DNA from: Paractinoplanes durhamensis
GTDB lineage: Bacteria; Actinomycetota; Actinomycetes; Mycobacteriales; Micromonosporaceae
Assembly: GCF_016862175.1 (NCBI RefSeq)
Contig: NZ_BOML01000056.1
Coordinates: 1 to 64,000 of the forward strand
DNA: 64,000 nucleotides
Reading direction: 5' to 3'
Made by a program: the position numbers and the translations under genes. How positions within the stretch are numbered: the stretch's first letter is position 1; every line of letters starts with the position of its first letter. Positions 17,647 to 26,997 of this stretch are shown here, in pieces. Under the pieces are notes generated by a model. It saw nothing but the letters and a program-made list of their open reading frames with translations. It was not told the DNA's origin and did not search any database.

Positions 17647-17666
17647 CGCGTTTGCCTCCTTGTTCA

Positions 17667-18269
17667 TCACGGCCGGTCCTCGTGCGGACGCGGGGTTTCG
17701 GGGGTGTCGAGCGTGCCGGGTGTTGCCGGTGCTCGGCCGGAGCGCTCATTGGTGATGAGCTCCTCCAGCCATCGGACCTCGCGCTCGCAGGCGTCGAGGC
17801 CATGACGTTGAAGTTCGAGGGTGTACGCGTCGAACCGTTCACCGGCTCGGGAGAGCACGTCGCGCAGGCCCTCGCGGCGTTCCTCGATCCGCCGGCGGCG
17901 GCCCTCGAGGATGCGCAGGCGGGTGGCCTGGTCGGTGCGGGCGAAGAAGGCGAAGTGCACTCCGAAGCCGGCGTCGTCGTACGTCTCCGGGCCGGCCTGT
18001 GCGATCAGGTCGGCGAAGCGCTCCTTGCCCTCGGCAGTGATCTTGTAGACAACCCGGCCCCGTTTACTGGTCATCGGGGGGATCATCGACGGATCCGACT
18101 CGGATTCGGTGATCCAGCCGGCCGCCTGCAGACGCTTGAGCGTCGGGTAGAGCGTGCCGTAACTGATCGCCGCTCGGATCGTGCCCAGCTTGGTGGCTAG
18201 TTCCTTACGGAGCTCGTAACCGTGCATCGGGTTTTCCTGGAGCAGACCGAGGATCGCCATGTCCAGCAT
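17667..18269 (-). CDS. PadR-family transcriptional regulator
   Basis: The 200-residue protein has the PadR winged helix (MLDMAILGLLQENPMHGYELRKELATKLG...ISYGTLYPTLKRLQAAGWI...SKRGRVVYKITAEGKERF) and a C-terminal Vir_act_alpha_C-type coiled-coil dimerisation region (about residues 95-175) with an acidic tail. It precedes ino1 by 20 bp on the same strand, the order seen at Rv0047c-ino1 in mycobacteria. A 23-bp perfect palindrome lies 22 bp upstream of its start, suggesting autoregulation and control of ino1. GAGGGG precedes the ATG. Confidence 0.92.
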   Translation of the reverse strand: MLDMAILGLLQENPMHGYELRKELATKLGTIRAAISYGTLYPTLKRLQAAGWITESESDPSMIPPMTSKRGRVVYKITAEGKERFADLIAQAGPETYDDAGFGVHFAFFARTDQATRLRILEGRRRRIEERREGLRDVLSRAGERFDAYTLELQRHGLDACEREVRWLEELITNERSGRAPATPGTLDTPETPRPHEDRP

Positions 18270-18291
18270 CTGGCAGCCCCTCTCTGTGTCC

Positions 18292-18314
18292 CGATGTATC
18301 GGCCCGATACATCG
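18292..18314. promoter_or_regulatory. PadR-type operator, 23-bp perfect palindrome
   Basis: Two 11-bp arms, CGATGTATCGG and CCGATACATCG, flank a single C with no mismatch. The half-sites contain ATGT and ACAT, the hallmark of PadR operators, with a longer centre than in Bacillus. It sits between divergent padR-ino1 and the DUF5318 gene. Confidence 0.8.
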
Positions 18315-18438
18315 CTACCGTAGATCGGCTGTTGGATGGACGCAAGGAAAACGGAAAGTGTTGCCGGTTACGCGACCGGCGCGCCACGCTGTGTGATGGC
18401 TGTCGCCGGTCCGGCGTGGACCGCGTACTCTCTTCGCC

Positions 18439-18906
18439 ATGCGCACGCAGCGGCAGGTCGTCGACTACTCGCTACAGAAGCGAGCAGTGCTGCGTGACGT
18501 GCACAACGGGCGGGTCGGGACGCTAGAGGTGTGCGATGCCTCGCCGTACCTGAAAAGCGCTGCCCACTTCCATGGCGAGCCGACGGAAGAGCGTTGCCCG
18601 GTCTGCCGCCGAGACAATCTCACCCTCGTGCATTACATCTACGGCGATGAGCTCAAACAGTCCGCCGGGCAGGCCCGCAAGCTGGCCGAGCTCCCAGTCC
18701 TGGCGATGACTCTGCGTGAGTTCCAGGTCTTCGTCGTCGAAGTGTGCCGCTCCTGCGCGTGGAATCACCTGACCCAGCAGTACATGCTCGGCCGGGACGC
18801 GCTGAACGCCGACGAGCTTGATCGTGGCGAGGCTGTAGCCTCGTCCGCCGCGGGCCGCCACCGCGATTTTGGGTCGTCGTCACATCGATGGGAGGGCCGC
18901 GGATGA
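18439..18906 (+). CDS. DUF5318 family protein
   Basis: The 155-residue protein matches the DUF5318 family (Rv0049 position, next to the bifunctional PBP). It has QRQVVDYSLQKRAVLRDVHNGRVGTLEVCDASPYL, a CPVC pair and a second CRSC pair about 65 residues later, together able to form a zinc ribbon, and ELKQSAGQARKLAEL. Its role is unknown. Its constant placement upstream of the PBP gene suggests a cell-envelope link. The C-terminal 25 residues are Ser/Arg-rich and probably unstructured. Confidence 0.88.
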   Translation: MRTQRQVVDYSLQKRAVLRDVHNGRVGTLEVCDASPYLKSAAHFHGEPTEERCPVCRRDNLTLVHYIYGDELKQSAGQARKLAELPVLAMTLREFQVFVVEVCRSCAWNHLTQQYMLGRDALNADELDRGEAVASSAAGRHRDFGSSSHRWEGRG

Positions 18907-19098
18907 CGTGGCTCGATCTCGCTACCGTGAAGACAACCCCGACCGACCCGGGCATCCAGCGCCGCATTCGGTCATTCATCACATTCGACAGGGCGGCTGC
19001 CGGGATGCAGCCCAAATCGTCCGCGCGTGGCGTCGTTGTCGGCGGGGGCCCCTCCAGGGCTCTCCCGATGTGCGCCCCGGCGACCGAGGTGTGACCGC

Positions 19099-21825
19099 AT
19101 GAACTCGTACGGCGACCCGCAGTCCCCGCGCGCTCGGGCCAGCGTGCCCGGGTCGGGTGTCTCCGCGCCAGACGACGACCAATCCTCCGGCCGTTCATCT
19201 CCCGACGCGTACCGACGCGGCGGGACCGGCGGTCGTGCCTCTGTCGGCTCCGCTTCGGTGGGCTCGGCATCTCCCGGGCGTGCCTCGGTGGGCAGCGCCT
19301 CCGTCGGCAGCGCCTCGGTGGGCAGTGCCGCCGTCGGTAACGTCACCGGCTCGGCCCGGGTCGGCGCGCGTGCGTCGGTCGGGGCCGGCACCGGCTCGGT
19401 CGGTGGCCGGGCCTCGGTGGCCCGCGCCGCGGTCCGGCCGGGCCCCGGCTCGCCGGGCGGTCCTGGTGGTCCAGGCGGTCCGGGTGGTCCCGGTGGCACG
19501 CCCCCGACCGGCGGCGGCAAGGACAAGTCGAAGGCGGCCAAGCGCCGCCGGCGCACCAACATCCTCACGGCCGCCGCGGCCGTGGTGGTCATCATGCTCG
19601 GTGCCGGCGTCGTCGGCGGCACCTACTTCTTCGACGACGTGGCGCTTCCGCCGCCGGTCACCGAGAAGTCGTCGAACGTGATCCTCGACACCAAGGGCAC
19701 CGTGATCGCCAAGATCGGCGAGCAGAACCGCACCGTGGTGCCGGAAGAGAAGATCAACGAGGTCGTCGAGTACGCCGTCGCCGGCGCCGAGGACAAGAAC
19801 TTCTACAACCACCACGGCATCGACATGAAGGGCATCGTCCGCGCCGCGTGGAACAACTTCACCGGTGGCGCCACCCAGGGCGCGTCGACGATCACCCAGC
19901 AGTACGCGCGGCACGCGGCCGACCTGAAGGCCATCAGCATCAACCGCAAGCTGCGTGAGGCGGTCATCGCGCGCAAGCTCGAGTCGCAGTACAACAAGCA
20001 GCAGATCATGGGCATGTACCTGAACTACGCCGACTTCGGCGAGGGTCGGTACGGCATCGAGGCCGCGGCCCAGGGTTACTTCGGCAAGTCGGTGACCACG
20101 GCGGCCGGGCAGAAGAACGCCGTCACGCCGTACGAGGCCGCGGTTCTTGCCTCGATCATCAAGCAGCCCTACAAGACCGGCACCCACCCCGGGTACGACC
20201 CGAACGACAACATCACCAACGGCAAGGTCGGCGGTCCGGCCTTGGAACGTTGGGAGTACACGATGAAGAACATGCTCGACATGGGCTGGATCTCTCAGGA
20301 CGTGTACAACAAGCGGGTCTACCCCAAGGTCAAGCCGCGTAGTGCGAAGACCTGTACCACCTGCGCGCAGGACAAGCCGGTCGGCATGATCATCCGGCAC
20401 GTCATCAACGAGCTGACCTCCTACGGCATCGACGATGCCGCGTACGAGCAGGGTGGTCTGACGATCACCACCACGATCGACCCCGGTGCGCAGAAGGCGG
20501 CCGAGGAGGCGGGCTCGCGCAACAGCGCGGACTCGCCGATGCACGGCCGGCCGGCCAGCTATCAGGCGGCGGTCATCGGCATCGACCCCAACAACGGGCG
20601 GGTGCTCGCCTACTACGGCGGTGACAAACCCGCCGGCTTGGACTACGGCGGCTACATGGAGTCCGACGGCTCCAAGATCAACGGTGGCCAGTCGCCCGGC
20701 TCGACCATGAAGATCTACACGCTTGCGGCCGGCCTGCAAGAGGGCGTCTCGTTCGACAGCATCTGGAACGGCGAGCTGAAGCGGAGAAACGGCACCGAGA
20801 TCAGCAACGCCGGTGCCGACCCTGGCAAGGTCTGTGGCGGCAAGATCAAGTATTGCGATCTCGAAACCGCGACGATCAAGTCCTACAACTTCCCGTTCTA
20901 CTGGATCGCCGACACGATCGGTCGCACCAAGGTCATCGCCGCGGCCAAGGCCGCCGGCGTGAAGCACCTGATCACCGACGTGAAGCCCGGCTTCCCGAAC
21001 GGCGAGATCGTCGACCTCACCAAGACCGACAAGTCGACTTGGGAGAAGTCCGGCTACTTCGACAACGAGGTCGCCTTCGGTCAGTACCGTGTGGTTCCGC
21101 TCGAGCACGCCGAGGGCGTCGCCACCATCGTCAACCAGGGTGTGCACCACGCGGCGCACTTCATCCGCCAGGTGAAGCGGATCGACCCGGAGACCGGCAA
21201 GACGGCGATCGTCGGCCAGGAGAAGTCCGGTGGTAACCGGGTCTTCGGCGCCGATGAGATGTCCAACCTGTCGGCGGTCATGAAGAAGATCGTCGAGGTC
21301 GACGACCGGGACCTGAAGGGCGGCCGCGAGGCCATCGCCAAGTCCGGCACCTGGGAGTACAACGAGGGCAGCGGTGACTGCTGGTTCGTCGGCGGCACAC
21401 CGCAACTGGCGGCGACGGTCTGGGTCGGTGGTGCGACCAAGAAGGTCGAGTTGAAGGAAACCACCGGCAAGGACATGTTCGGCGCCGGCACCCCGTCGAG
21501 GATCTGGAAGATGTTCCTCGACGCGGCGAACAAGGCGATGGATCCGAAGGTCGAAGACTTCCCGACTCGGGTCAAGACCGGTGACGCGTCCAAGTTCGGC
21601 AACGGCGAGAAGCCGCCGGAACAGCCCACCAACGACTGCGCCCTCGCGCTGATCGGCCTCGGCTGCCCGACCGACGGCCAGAACAACAACAACGGCAACA
21701 ACAACGGCAACAACAACGGCAACAACAACGGGAATGGCAACGGGAACGGGAACGGCAACACCGGGACCGATACCGGTGGCACCGTGACGTTCCCGACTGC
21801 CGGGGCAACAACCGACGGCACTTAG
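19099..21825 (+). CDS. bifunctional class A penicillin-binding protein (glycosyltransferase/transpeptidase)
   Basis: This 908-residue protein polymerises and cross-links peptidoglycan outside the membrane. Order: a long disordered cytoplasmic N terminus with ASVGS repeats (about 46-80) and a GGP run (117-133), one membrane helix (about 154-176), a GT51 domain (AGAEDKNFYNHHGID, GGATQGASTITQQYARH) and a transpeptidase domain with SxxK at SPGSTMK (Ser535), SYN (595-597) and KSGT (748-751). A NNNG-repeat tail (about 862-887) ends it. It corresponds to PonA1 of M. tuberculosis by neighbours. The ATG at 19099 follows GAGG; codons upstream do not look coding. Confidence 0.94.
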   Translation: MNSYGDPQSPRARASVPGSGVSAPDDDQSSGRSSPDAYRRGGTGGRASVGSASVGSASPGRASVGSASVGSASVGSAAVGNVTGSARVGARASVGAGTGSVGGRASVARAAVRPGPGSPGGPGGPGGPGGPGGTPPTGGGKDKSKAAKRRRRTNILTAAAAVVVIMLGAGVVGGTYFFDDVALPPPVTEKSSNVILDTKGTVIAKIGEQNRTVVPEEKINEVVEYAVAGAEDKNFYNHHGIDMKGIVRAAWNNFTGGATQGASTITQQYARHAADLKAISINRKLREAVIARKLESQYNKQQIMGMYLNYADFGEGRYGIEAAAQGYFGKSVTTAAGQKNAVTPYEAAVLASIIKQPYKTGTHPGYDPNDNITNGKVGGPALERWEYTMKNMLDMGWISQDVYNKRVYPKVKPRSAKTCTTCAQDKPVGMIIRHVINELTSYGIDDAAYEQGGLTITTTIDPGAQKAAEEAGSRNSADSPMHGRPASYQAAVIGIDPNNGRVLAYYGGDKPAGLDYGGYMESDGSKINGGQSPGSTMKIYTLAAGLQEGVSFDSIWNGELKRRNGTEISNAGADPGKVCGGKIKYCDLETATIKSYNFPFYWIADTIGRTKVIAAAKAAGVKHLITDVKPGFPNGEIVDLTKTDKSTWEKSGYFDNEVAFGQYRVVPLEHAEGVATIVNQGVHHAAHFIRQVKRIDPETGKTAIVGQEKSGGNRVFGADEMSNLSAVMKKIVEVDDRDLKGGREAIAKSGTWEYNEGSGDCWFVGGTPQLAATVWVGGATKKVELKETTGKDMFGAGTPSRIWKMFLDAANKAMDPKVEDFPTRVKTGDASKFGNGEKPPEQPTNDCALALIGLGCPTDGQNNNNGNNNGNNNGNNNGNGNGNGNGNTGTDTGGTVTFPTAGATTDGT

Positions 21826-21848
21826 CCGGATTCCCGCCAGTAGTCTGT

Positions 21849-21878
21849 CCGGCGCGCGCTCCTCGGAGCGCGCGCCGG
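21849..21878 (+). terminator. terminator after the PBP gene
   Basis: A nearly perfect GC-rich stem of up to 14 bp (CCGGCGCGCGCTCC and its complement) is followed by TTCCGTTTCC. It begins 24 bp after the stop codon. Confidence 0.75.
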
Positions 21879-21978
21879 TTCCGTTTCCGCAGGTCGCCGA
21901 CGAGGCCCATCGACACGTGGCGACCCGAAGGTGATCGGGCGCACGTCCTCTGAGGTTCTTAAGGCATGATGCGTTGTC

Positions 21979-23511
21979 ATGAGCACGCATCCGCCCGAGG
22001 ACATTGACCGACCCGATGCTCCGAGCGCTGCGGCGACCGGCGACGGATTCGTCCGCGGGTTGTCCGAGGCGATCGGCGGGCCGCTCGGTTCACATGCCGT
22101 GCAGCCGGAAGCACGGCGCGGGCGGTTCTGGACGGCGGCGCGGATCATCCTGGCGCTGACGTGCATCACCCTGGCGTTCTCCTGGGTGCAGAAGTCGCCC
22201 TGCCAGACCGGCGACTGGCAGAAGAACATCCAGTACACACGGTTCTGCTACACCGACGTGCTCGCGCTGTACTACGCGGAGGGTCTCAACGACGGCAAGG
22301 TGCCGTACAAGGACCACCAAGTGGAGTACCCGGTGGTCACCGGTTACTTCATGGGGGCGCTCGGGCTGCCGGTGCATGCGTACGGGGTGAAGCACCCGGC
22401 GATCAACCAGGGTCAGTGGTTCTACAACGCGAATGCGCTGGTGCTCTCGGCGCTGGCGGTGGCGACCGCGGCGGTGATCCTCGCGCTGCGCCGGCGACGA
22501 CCCTGGGACGCGGCGATCTTCGCGCTGTCGCCGATCATCTTCTTCACCGCCACGGTCAACTGGGACTTCCTCGCTATCGGCCTGGCCGCGATCGGCCTCT
22601 ATCTGTGGGCCAAACGGCGGCCGGTCTGGGCCGGTGTGTTCTTAGGGCTGGGTGCGGCGGCGAAGCTGTGGCCGCTGTTCATCCTCGGCCCCATCTTGAT
22701 CTTGGCGCTACGGTCGAAAACCATCCAGAAATGGGTCTGGGTCGCCCTGTCCACCGTCCTGACCTGGATCGTGGTCAACTTCCCGGTCTGGTACCTGTGG
22801 CACGACAGCTGGCTGCGGTTCTTCCGGCTCAACAGCGAGCGGCCGATCGACTGGGGCACGTTCTGGTATGTCGGGCGTTATCTCGACGGCAAGTGGCACA
22901 ACGGCGCCGAGGGTGACCAGGGTCCGTTCCAATGGCTGAGCAACCACGTGCCGACGCTCAACTACGTGACGTACGGGCTGTTCGGGCTGGCCTGCGTCGG
23001 GATCGCGGTCCTGGCCCTCGCCGCACCCCGCCGCCCGCGCCTGGCCCAGCTCTCCTTCCTGGTCGTCGCCGCCTTCCTGATCTTCAGCAAGGTCTGGTCC
23101 CAGCAGTACGTTCTGTGGCTGCTGCCGCTGATCGTGCTGGCCCGCCCGCGCTGGGGAGCGATCATCGCCTGGACGGTGGCCGAGTTCGGCTACTTCACCG
23201 CGTTCTACGCCGAGCTCCTCGGGGCGGGCGGTAAGGCGGTCATCCCGGAGGGCACGTTCGTGCTGGCCGCGACCCTGCGCATCATCACCGTCGCGGTCCT
23301 TTGTGGCCTGGTGATCCGCGAGATCTGGCGGCCCGAACTGGACGTGGTGCGACAGACCTATGCCGACGACCCGGACGGCGGGCCGCTCAACGAGCCGGAT
23401 GCCGACTGGGTCGGCAAGCTGCGGCGTTCGCTCGGTGTCGGCCGCAAGTCGAAGGCGGACGCCGAGGCAGCACCGCCGGCCGAGCCGCTGCCGGCCGAAG
23501 TCACGTCCTAG
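21979..23511 (+). CDS. GT87-family (GT-C) integral membrane mannosyltransferase-like protein
   Basis: The 510-residue polytopic protein resembles the GT87/DUF2029 family, which uses polyprenyl-phosphate-mannose outside the membrane in PIM and lipoglycan synthesis. It has about 10 membrane helices, the first-loop region CYTDVLALYYAEGLNDGKVPYKDHQVEYPVVTGYFMG with acidic residues typical of GT-C catalysis, and VWSQQYVLWLLPLIVLARPRWG near the C terminus. It holds the Rv0051 position after the PBP. The acceptor cannot be inferred. A strong terminator follows. Confidence 0.85.
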   Translation: MSTHPPEDIDRPDAPSAAATGDGFVRGLSEAIGGPLGSHAVQPEARRGRFWTAARIILALTCITLAFSWVQKSPCQTGDWQKNIQYTRFCYTDVLALYYAEGLNDGKVPYKDHQVEYPVVTGYFMGALGLPVHAYGVKHPAINQGQWFYNANALVLSALAVATAAVILALRRRRPWDAAIFALSPIIFFTATVNWDFLAIGLAAIGLYLWAKRRPVWAGVFLGLGAAAKLWPLFILGPILILALRSKTIQKWVWVALSTVLTWIVVNFPVWYLWHDSWLRFFRLNSERPIDWGTFWYVGRYLDGKWHNGAEGDQGPFQWLSNHVPTLNYVTYGLFGLACVGIAVLALAAPRRPRLAQLSFLVVAAFLIFSKVWSQQYVLWLLPLIVLARPRWGAIIAWTVAEFGYFTAFYAELLGAGGKAVIPEGTFVLAATLRIITVAVLCGLVIREIWRPELDVVRQTYADDPDGGPLNEPDADWVGKLRRSLGVGRKSKADAEAAPPAEPLPAEVTS

Positions 23512-23528
23512 CCGTTCCCGCCTTCACG

Positions 23529-23560
23529 AAGGGCAGCCGACCGGGGTCGGCTGCCCTTTT
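23529..23560. terminator. terminator between GT87 gene and the convergent membrane-protein gene
   Basis: A 14-bp perfect stem (AAGGGCAGCCGACC and its complement) is followed by TTTCGTTT on the plus strand and preceded by a mixed sequence on the minus strand. It serves the plus-strand gene and perhaps both. Confidence 0.85.
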
Positions 23561-23577
23561 CGTTTGTGCGTGCCGGC

Positions 23578-26085
23578 TCAGCCTGGCTGGGCCGCGAGAG
23601 CGCGCTGGCCGGGCTGGGTCGGGAAGAGGTCGCCGCCCGGCTGGGTGGGCTGGATGGTGCCCGGCTGGGTCGGGAAGACTTCCTGACCGGGCTGGGTGGT
23701 GCCGCCGGGCTGCTGCGTGCCGGGCTGCTGCGTGCCGGGCTGTTGGGTGCCGGGCTGTTGGGTGCTGTTCTGGTCCGTTGCCGGCTGGGTCAGGCGGAAC
23801 AGGACGGCGTCGTCCAGGTCCTCCCGGGTGATGCCGAGCGAGTCGACCGGGATGTCGCCTGCCCGTTCCCACGGCGTGCCGGTCACGTAGTCGCGCAGCA
23901 GCAGGACCGTGGTGATGCCCTCGGAGCGCAGGTAGTCGACGCTCGCCTGGTCAGGGAACGTGGTGGCGATGCGGCGCAGGTCGGCCTGGCGGCCGGCGGC
24001 GAAACCGCCGGCGCCGTTGGCGATCTGCTGGAAGCGGGTCGTGGACCAGAGCATCACCATCTGATCGGTGAGCTCGGCGGTCGGCAGGACCAGCATCGGG
24101 CCGGTGACCGTACGCATCGCGGCCGGCTGGTCGGGGACGATCGGATGGGTGGTGGAATTCCAGCCCTCGACCAGCACCAGCACCAGCGGGATCAGGGTGG
24201 CTGTCCGCAGCCATGGGCCCGGCCACGGCGGGATGCGCAGCTCGGCCCAGTGATCGGCACGGCGGACGAACTCGGCCACCGCACCGGCCGCCAGCACCGC
24301 CAGCAGCAGGGTCGCCCAGAGCATCAGGCGGCCGGGGATCCGGGTGCCGAGCGACGCCGGCAGGTGACCGAAGAGCGGCAGATAGGTCCAGCGACCCTCG
24401 AAGAAGTTGGTGCCCAGCGCCAGGATGATCGTGCCGGCCAGACCGGCCAGCAGGAACAGCCGCTGCCAGAGCGTCCAGATGGAGAAGGCCAGGCCGGCCA
24501 GCGCCAGGGCGTAGAGCACGAAGCCCGGCAGCAGCGACATCTCGGCCGGCCAGCTCAGCGACGATCGCGGCACGGCGTGGGCGCCGCCCCAGACGCGCGA
24601 CTCGGCCGGGCCGATCAGCAGACTGCGCAGCGGCGGCGAGAAGAACCTGATCTCGGCGGTGGCGGTCGCCGTGCCGCCGGTCTTGAAGTAGGGCAGGGCG
24701 ATCACCGCGGCGATGCCGGCCACGATCAGCGGGCCGAGGGTGTCGGTGATCAGTAGCCGCCAGCCCAGCACCGGGCGCTCGACCGGCCGCCGCCACCAGC
24801 GGATCGGCACCCGGACGAGCAAAACGAGAAGGATCAGGCCGAGCACGCCGAGGAACGGCAGGCCGAGCGAGAAGCCGAGGCTGACCTGCCAGGCCGCGAT
24901 CAGCCAGCCGGCCGCCGCCCAACCGGCGCTGCGGTGGGTCGGCCGGAAGCCGCGCCGCATCGACCAGCCGTGCCCGCGGGCCAGCATCGCGAGGGCGAGC
25001 GGGATGCCGCCGGCCGAGATGATGTCGAGGTGGCCCTCCTGGGCGAGCCGCCACGGCGCGTACGCGAAGGCGACCGCGGCCACCGCGGCGCCGGTGCGGC
25101 CGGCACCCAGCTGGCGGACCAGGGCGTAGGCGCCGATCAGCAGCAGCGCGTGGGCCAGCACGAAAAGGATGTTGTAGCGCAGCGCGGCGGCAAGCGGGCC
25201 CTCGCCGATCATGCCGGCCGGGGCGTAGCCGAGCAGGCTGTCGCCGAAGGCGAAGCTGTTGACCTGGCCGAAGAACGCGTTGGACTGCCACAGCTTGACC
25301 GGGTCGGTGAGCAGGATGTGCCCGCTCCAGGCGATCTGCCAGGCCTGCCGGGCCGGATCGCCGAGATCCTGCGGGAGGGTGTGCAGCGGGTACTGCAGGG
25401 TCGGCCAGGTCAGCGCCACGGCGACGGCCAGGGCGATGTAGGTGACCACGGCGTACTCGTGGATGAGGGCCCGGCCGACGGCGCGCAGGGCCCGGCGCAA
25501 CCGGCCGGGGCCACGCTCGGCGGCGGTGGCGAACGCCGTCCACGGGTCCGGTGGGGCGTGCGCCGGACGATCGCTGGGCAGCGGTTCCTTGAGCTTGACG
25601 CCCGGAGTGGCCACATCGGACGACGGACCGGCCGCGCTCTTCGCGGCGGCCGCCAGGGCACCGACCGGGGGTGGCGCGGCCTGTGCCGGGATCTTGGGAG
25701 CGGCGGGAGCCGGTGCCGGCCGCTTGCCGAAGACCAGGAAGCGTCGCCGGCCCGTCCGACCGGAATCGGTCACGGCCGGCTGGGTCAGCGTCTGCGAGGT
25801 GGCCGGGACGTCCGCGGCCGCCTTGTCGACCAGGGCGGCCCGAGCGGCCTCGGACATCGGACGCGCGGAGCCATCCGGCAGCTTCGCCGGTGGGGTTGCC
25901 AACGGCTTTGCCGGCGGCGACAGGTCACCCTGCCGCGTCGCCGCCGGTTTCTCAGCAGTGTTCTCGGCGCTTTTCTCCGACGCCTTCTCCGACGCCTTCT
26001 CCGACGCCTTCTCTGGGGCTTTCTCGGGAGCGCGGGGTGCGGGCGGGCTGGGGGCCGTGGGCTGCTTCGGCTGGTCGGTGGTCAT
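23578..26085 (-). CDS. large polytopic membrane protein of unknown function
   Basis: The 835-residue protein starts with about 190 disordered residues (EKAS repeats and Ala/Pro-rich sequence), then has about 12 membrane helices with a GT-C-like first loop (LGDPARQAWQIAWSGHILLTDP), a soluble region with PGRLMLWATLLLAV and VLVEGWNSTTHPIVPDQPAAM, and a tail with repeated TQQPG/TQPG units. The layout is that of GT-C-type glycosyltransferases and of hypothetical membrane proteins of actinobacteria; I do not recognise the exact family. The charged DPARQ loop after the first helix fits a GT-C active-site aspartate. The ATG at 26085 follows a GGGGAGGA site. Confidence 0.75.
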   Translation of the reverse strand: MTTDQPKQPTAPSPPAPRAPEKAPEKASEKASEKASEKSAENTAEKPAATRQGDLSPPAKPLATPPAKLPDGSARPMSEAARAALVDKAAADVPATSQTLTQPAVTDSGRTGRRRFLVFGKRPAPAPAAPKIPAQAAPPPVGALAAAAKSAAGPSSDVATPGVKLKEPLPSDRPAHAPPDPWTAFATAAERGPGRLRRALRAVGRALIHEYAVVTYIALAVAVALTWPTLQYPLHTLPQDLGDPARQAWQIAWSGHILLTDPVKLWQSNAFFGQVNSFAFGDSLLGYAPAGMIGEGPLAAALRYNILFVLAHALLLIGAYALVRQLGAGRTGAAVAAVAFAYAPWRLAQEGHLDIISAGGIPLALAMLARGHGWSMRRGFRPTHRSAGWAAAGWLIAAWQVSLGFSLGLPFLGVLGLILLVLLVRVPIRWWRRPVERPVLGWRLLITDTLGPLIVAGIAAVIALPYFKTGGTATATAEIRFFSPPLRSLLIGPAESRVWGGAHAVPRSSLSWPAEMSLLPGFVLYALALAGLAFSIWTLWQRLFLLAGLAGTIILALGTNFFEGRWTYLPLFGHLPASLGTRIPGRLMLWATLLLAVLAAGAVAEFVRRADHWAELRIPPWPGPWLRTATLIPLVLVLVEGWNSTTHPIVPDQPAAMRTVTGPMLVLPTAELTDQMVMLWSTTRFQQIANGAGGFAAGRQADLRRIATTFPDQASVDYLRSEGITTVLLLRDYVTGTPWERAGDIPVDSLGITREDLDDAVLFRLTQPATDQNSTQQPGTQQPGTQQPGTQQPGGTTQPGQEVFPTQPGTIQPTQPGGDLFPTQPGQRALAAQPG

Positions 26086-26109
26086 GGTCCTCCCCGTTAA
26101 CCAGGCGCG

Positions 26110-26886
26110 TCAGCGGCTCGCCCGCTCCCGCAGGAGGGCGATGTCGGCGGTCTGCCCCTCGGCCCCGCCCGGCGTCTCGACGACGGCGGGCGCTCCGGAG
26201 GCCCGGATCGCGGCCACCACCAGCTCCGGGTCGATCTTGCCATTACCGAGGTTGTCGTGCCTGTCCTGACCGGAGTCGAATCCGCCCTTCGAATCGTTGG
26301 CATGGATCAGGTCGATCCGGCCGGTGATCGCCTTGACCCGGTCGACGATGCCGACGAGGTCTTCGCCGCCGGCGAACGCGTGGCAGGTGTCGAGGCAGAA
26401 ACCGGCGCCGAAGCCGGCCACCGCATCCCACAGGCGGGCCAGGTCGTCGAAGCGGCGGGCACACGCGTTGTCGCCGCCGGCGGTGTTCTCGATCAGGATC
26501 GGGAGCGGAAGGCCGCCGTCCTTCTCCGCATACTCGAAGGCCTTGCGCCAATTGTCGAAGCCGGCCGCCAGATCGGCGTCCTTGCCGACGTGGCCGCCGT
26601 GCACGATCAGGCCCTTCGCGCCGAGCTCGGCCGCGGCCCGGGCATGGGCCATGAGCAGCTTGCGGCTCGGGATGCGGATCCGGTTGTTGGGCGACGCGAC
26701 GTTCACGATGTAGGGCGCGTGGATGTAGATGTCCACCTCGGACTCGCGCAGGGCCGCGGCGTCTTCTCGCGGTTTGGGGGATTTGTAACCCTGCGGGTCG
26801 GTCAGGAAGAACTGGATGGCGTCGGCACCGCGGGCGGCGGCCGCCTCCAGGGGATCGGTGGGATCAACATGAGCTCCGATGCGCAT
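26110..26886 (-). CDS. nfo: endonuclease IV (AP endonuclease, deoxyribonuclease IV)
   Basis: The 258-residue TIM-barrel enzyme cleaves DNA at abasic sites in base excision repair. Metal-binding motifs are visible: MRIGAHVD, IYIHAPYIVNVASP, LIVHGGHVG, ILIENTAGG, FCLDTCHAFAGG, HANDSKGGFDSGQDRHDNLGNGKI and VVETPGG. Length and order agree with bacterial Nfo. It lies 24 bp upstream of the membrane-protein gene on the same strand, but no functional link to it is evident. Confidence 0.95.
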   Translation of the reverse strand: MRIGAHVDPTDPLEAAAARGADAIQFFLTDPQGYKSPKPREDAAALRESEVDIYIHAPYIVNVASPNNRIRIPSRKLLMAHARAAAELGAKGLIVHGGHVGKDADLAAGFDNWRKAFEYAEKDGGLPLPILIENTAGGDNACARRFDDLARLWDAVAGFGAGFCLDTCHAFAGGEDLVGIVDRVKAITGRIDLIHANDSKGGFDSGQDRHDNLGNGKIDPELVVAAIRASGAPAVVETPGGAEGQTADIALLRERASR

Positions 26887-26997
26887 GGGAAGAGACTACG
26901 GCCCCGGTACGACAGTCCGGCCCGGCGCGCGTCACCGCGCCGCCGCGGACCTCGTTAGCCCTCATCGAGACCTTGCCGGCCGAACTGGGAGATGGTC

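Noticed and set aside
18903..19094. 63-codon frame between the DUF5318 gene and the PBP gene, with an ATGA overlap
   Set aside because: The overlap is suggestive, but codon use is not biased as in real genes here, no family is recognised, and the space is as expected for the PBP promoter.
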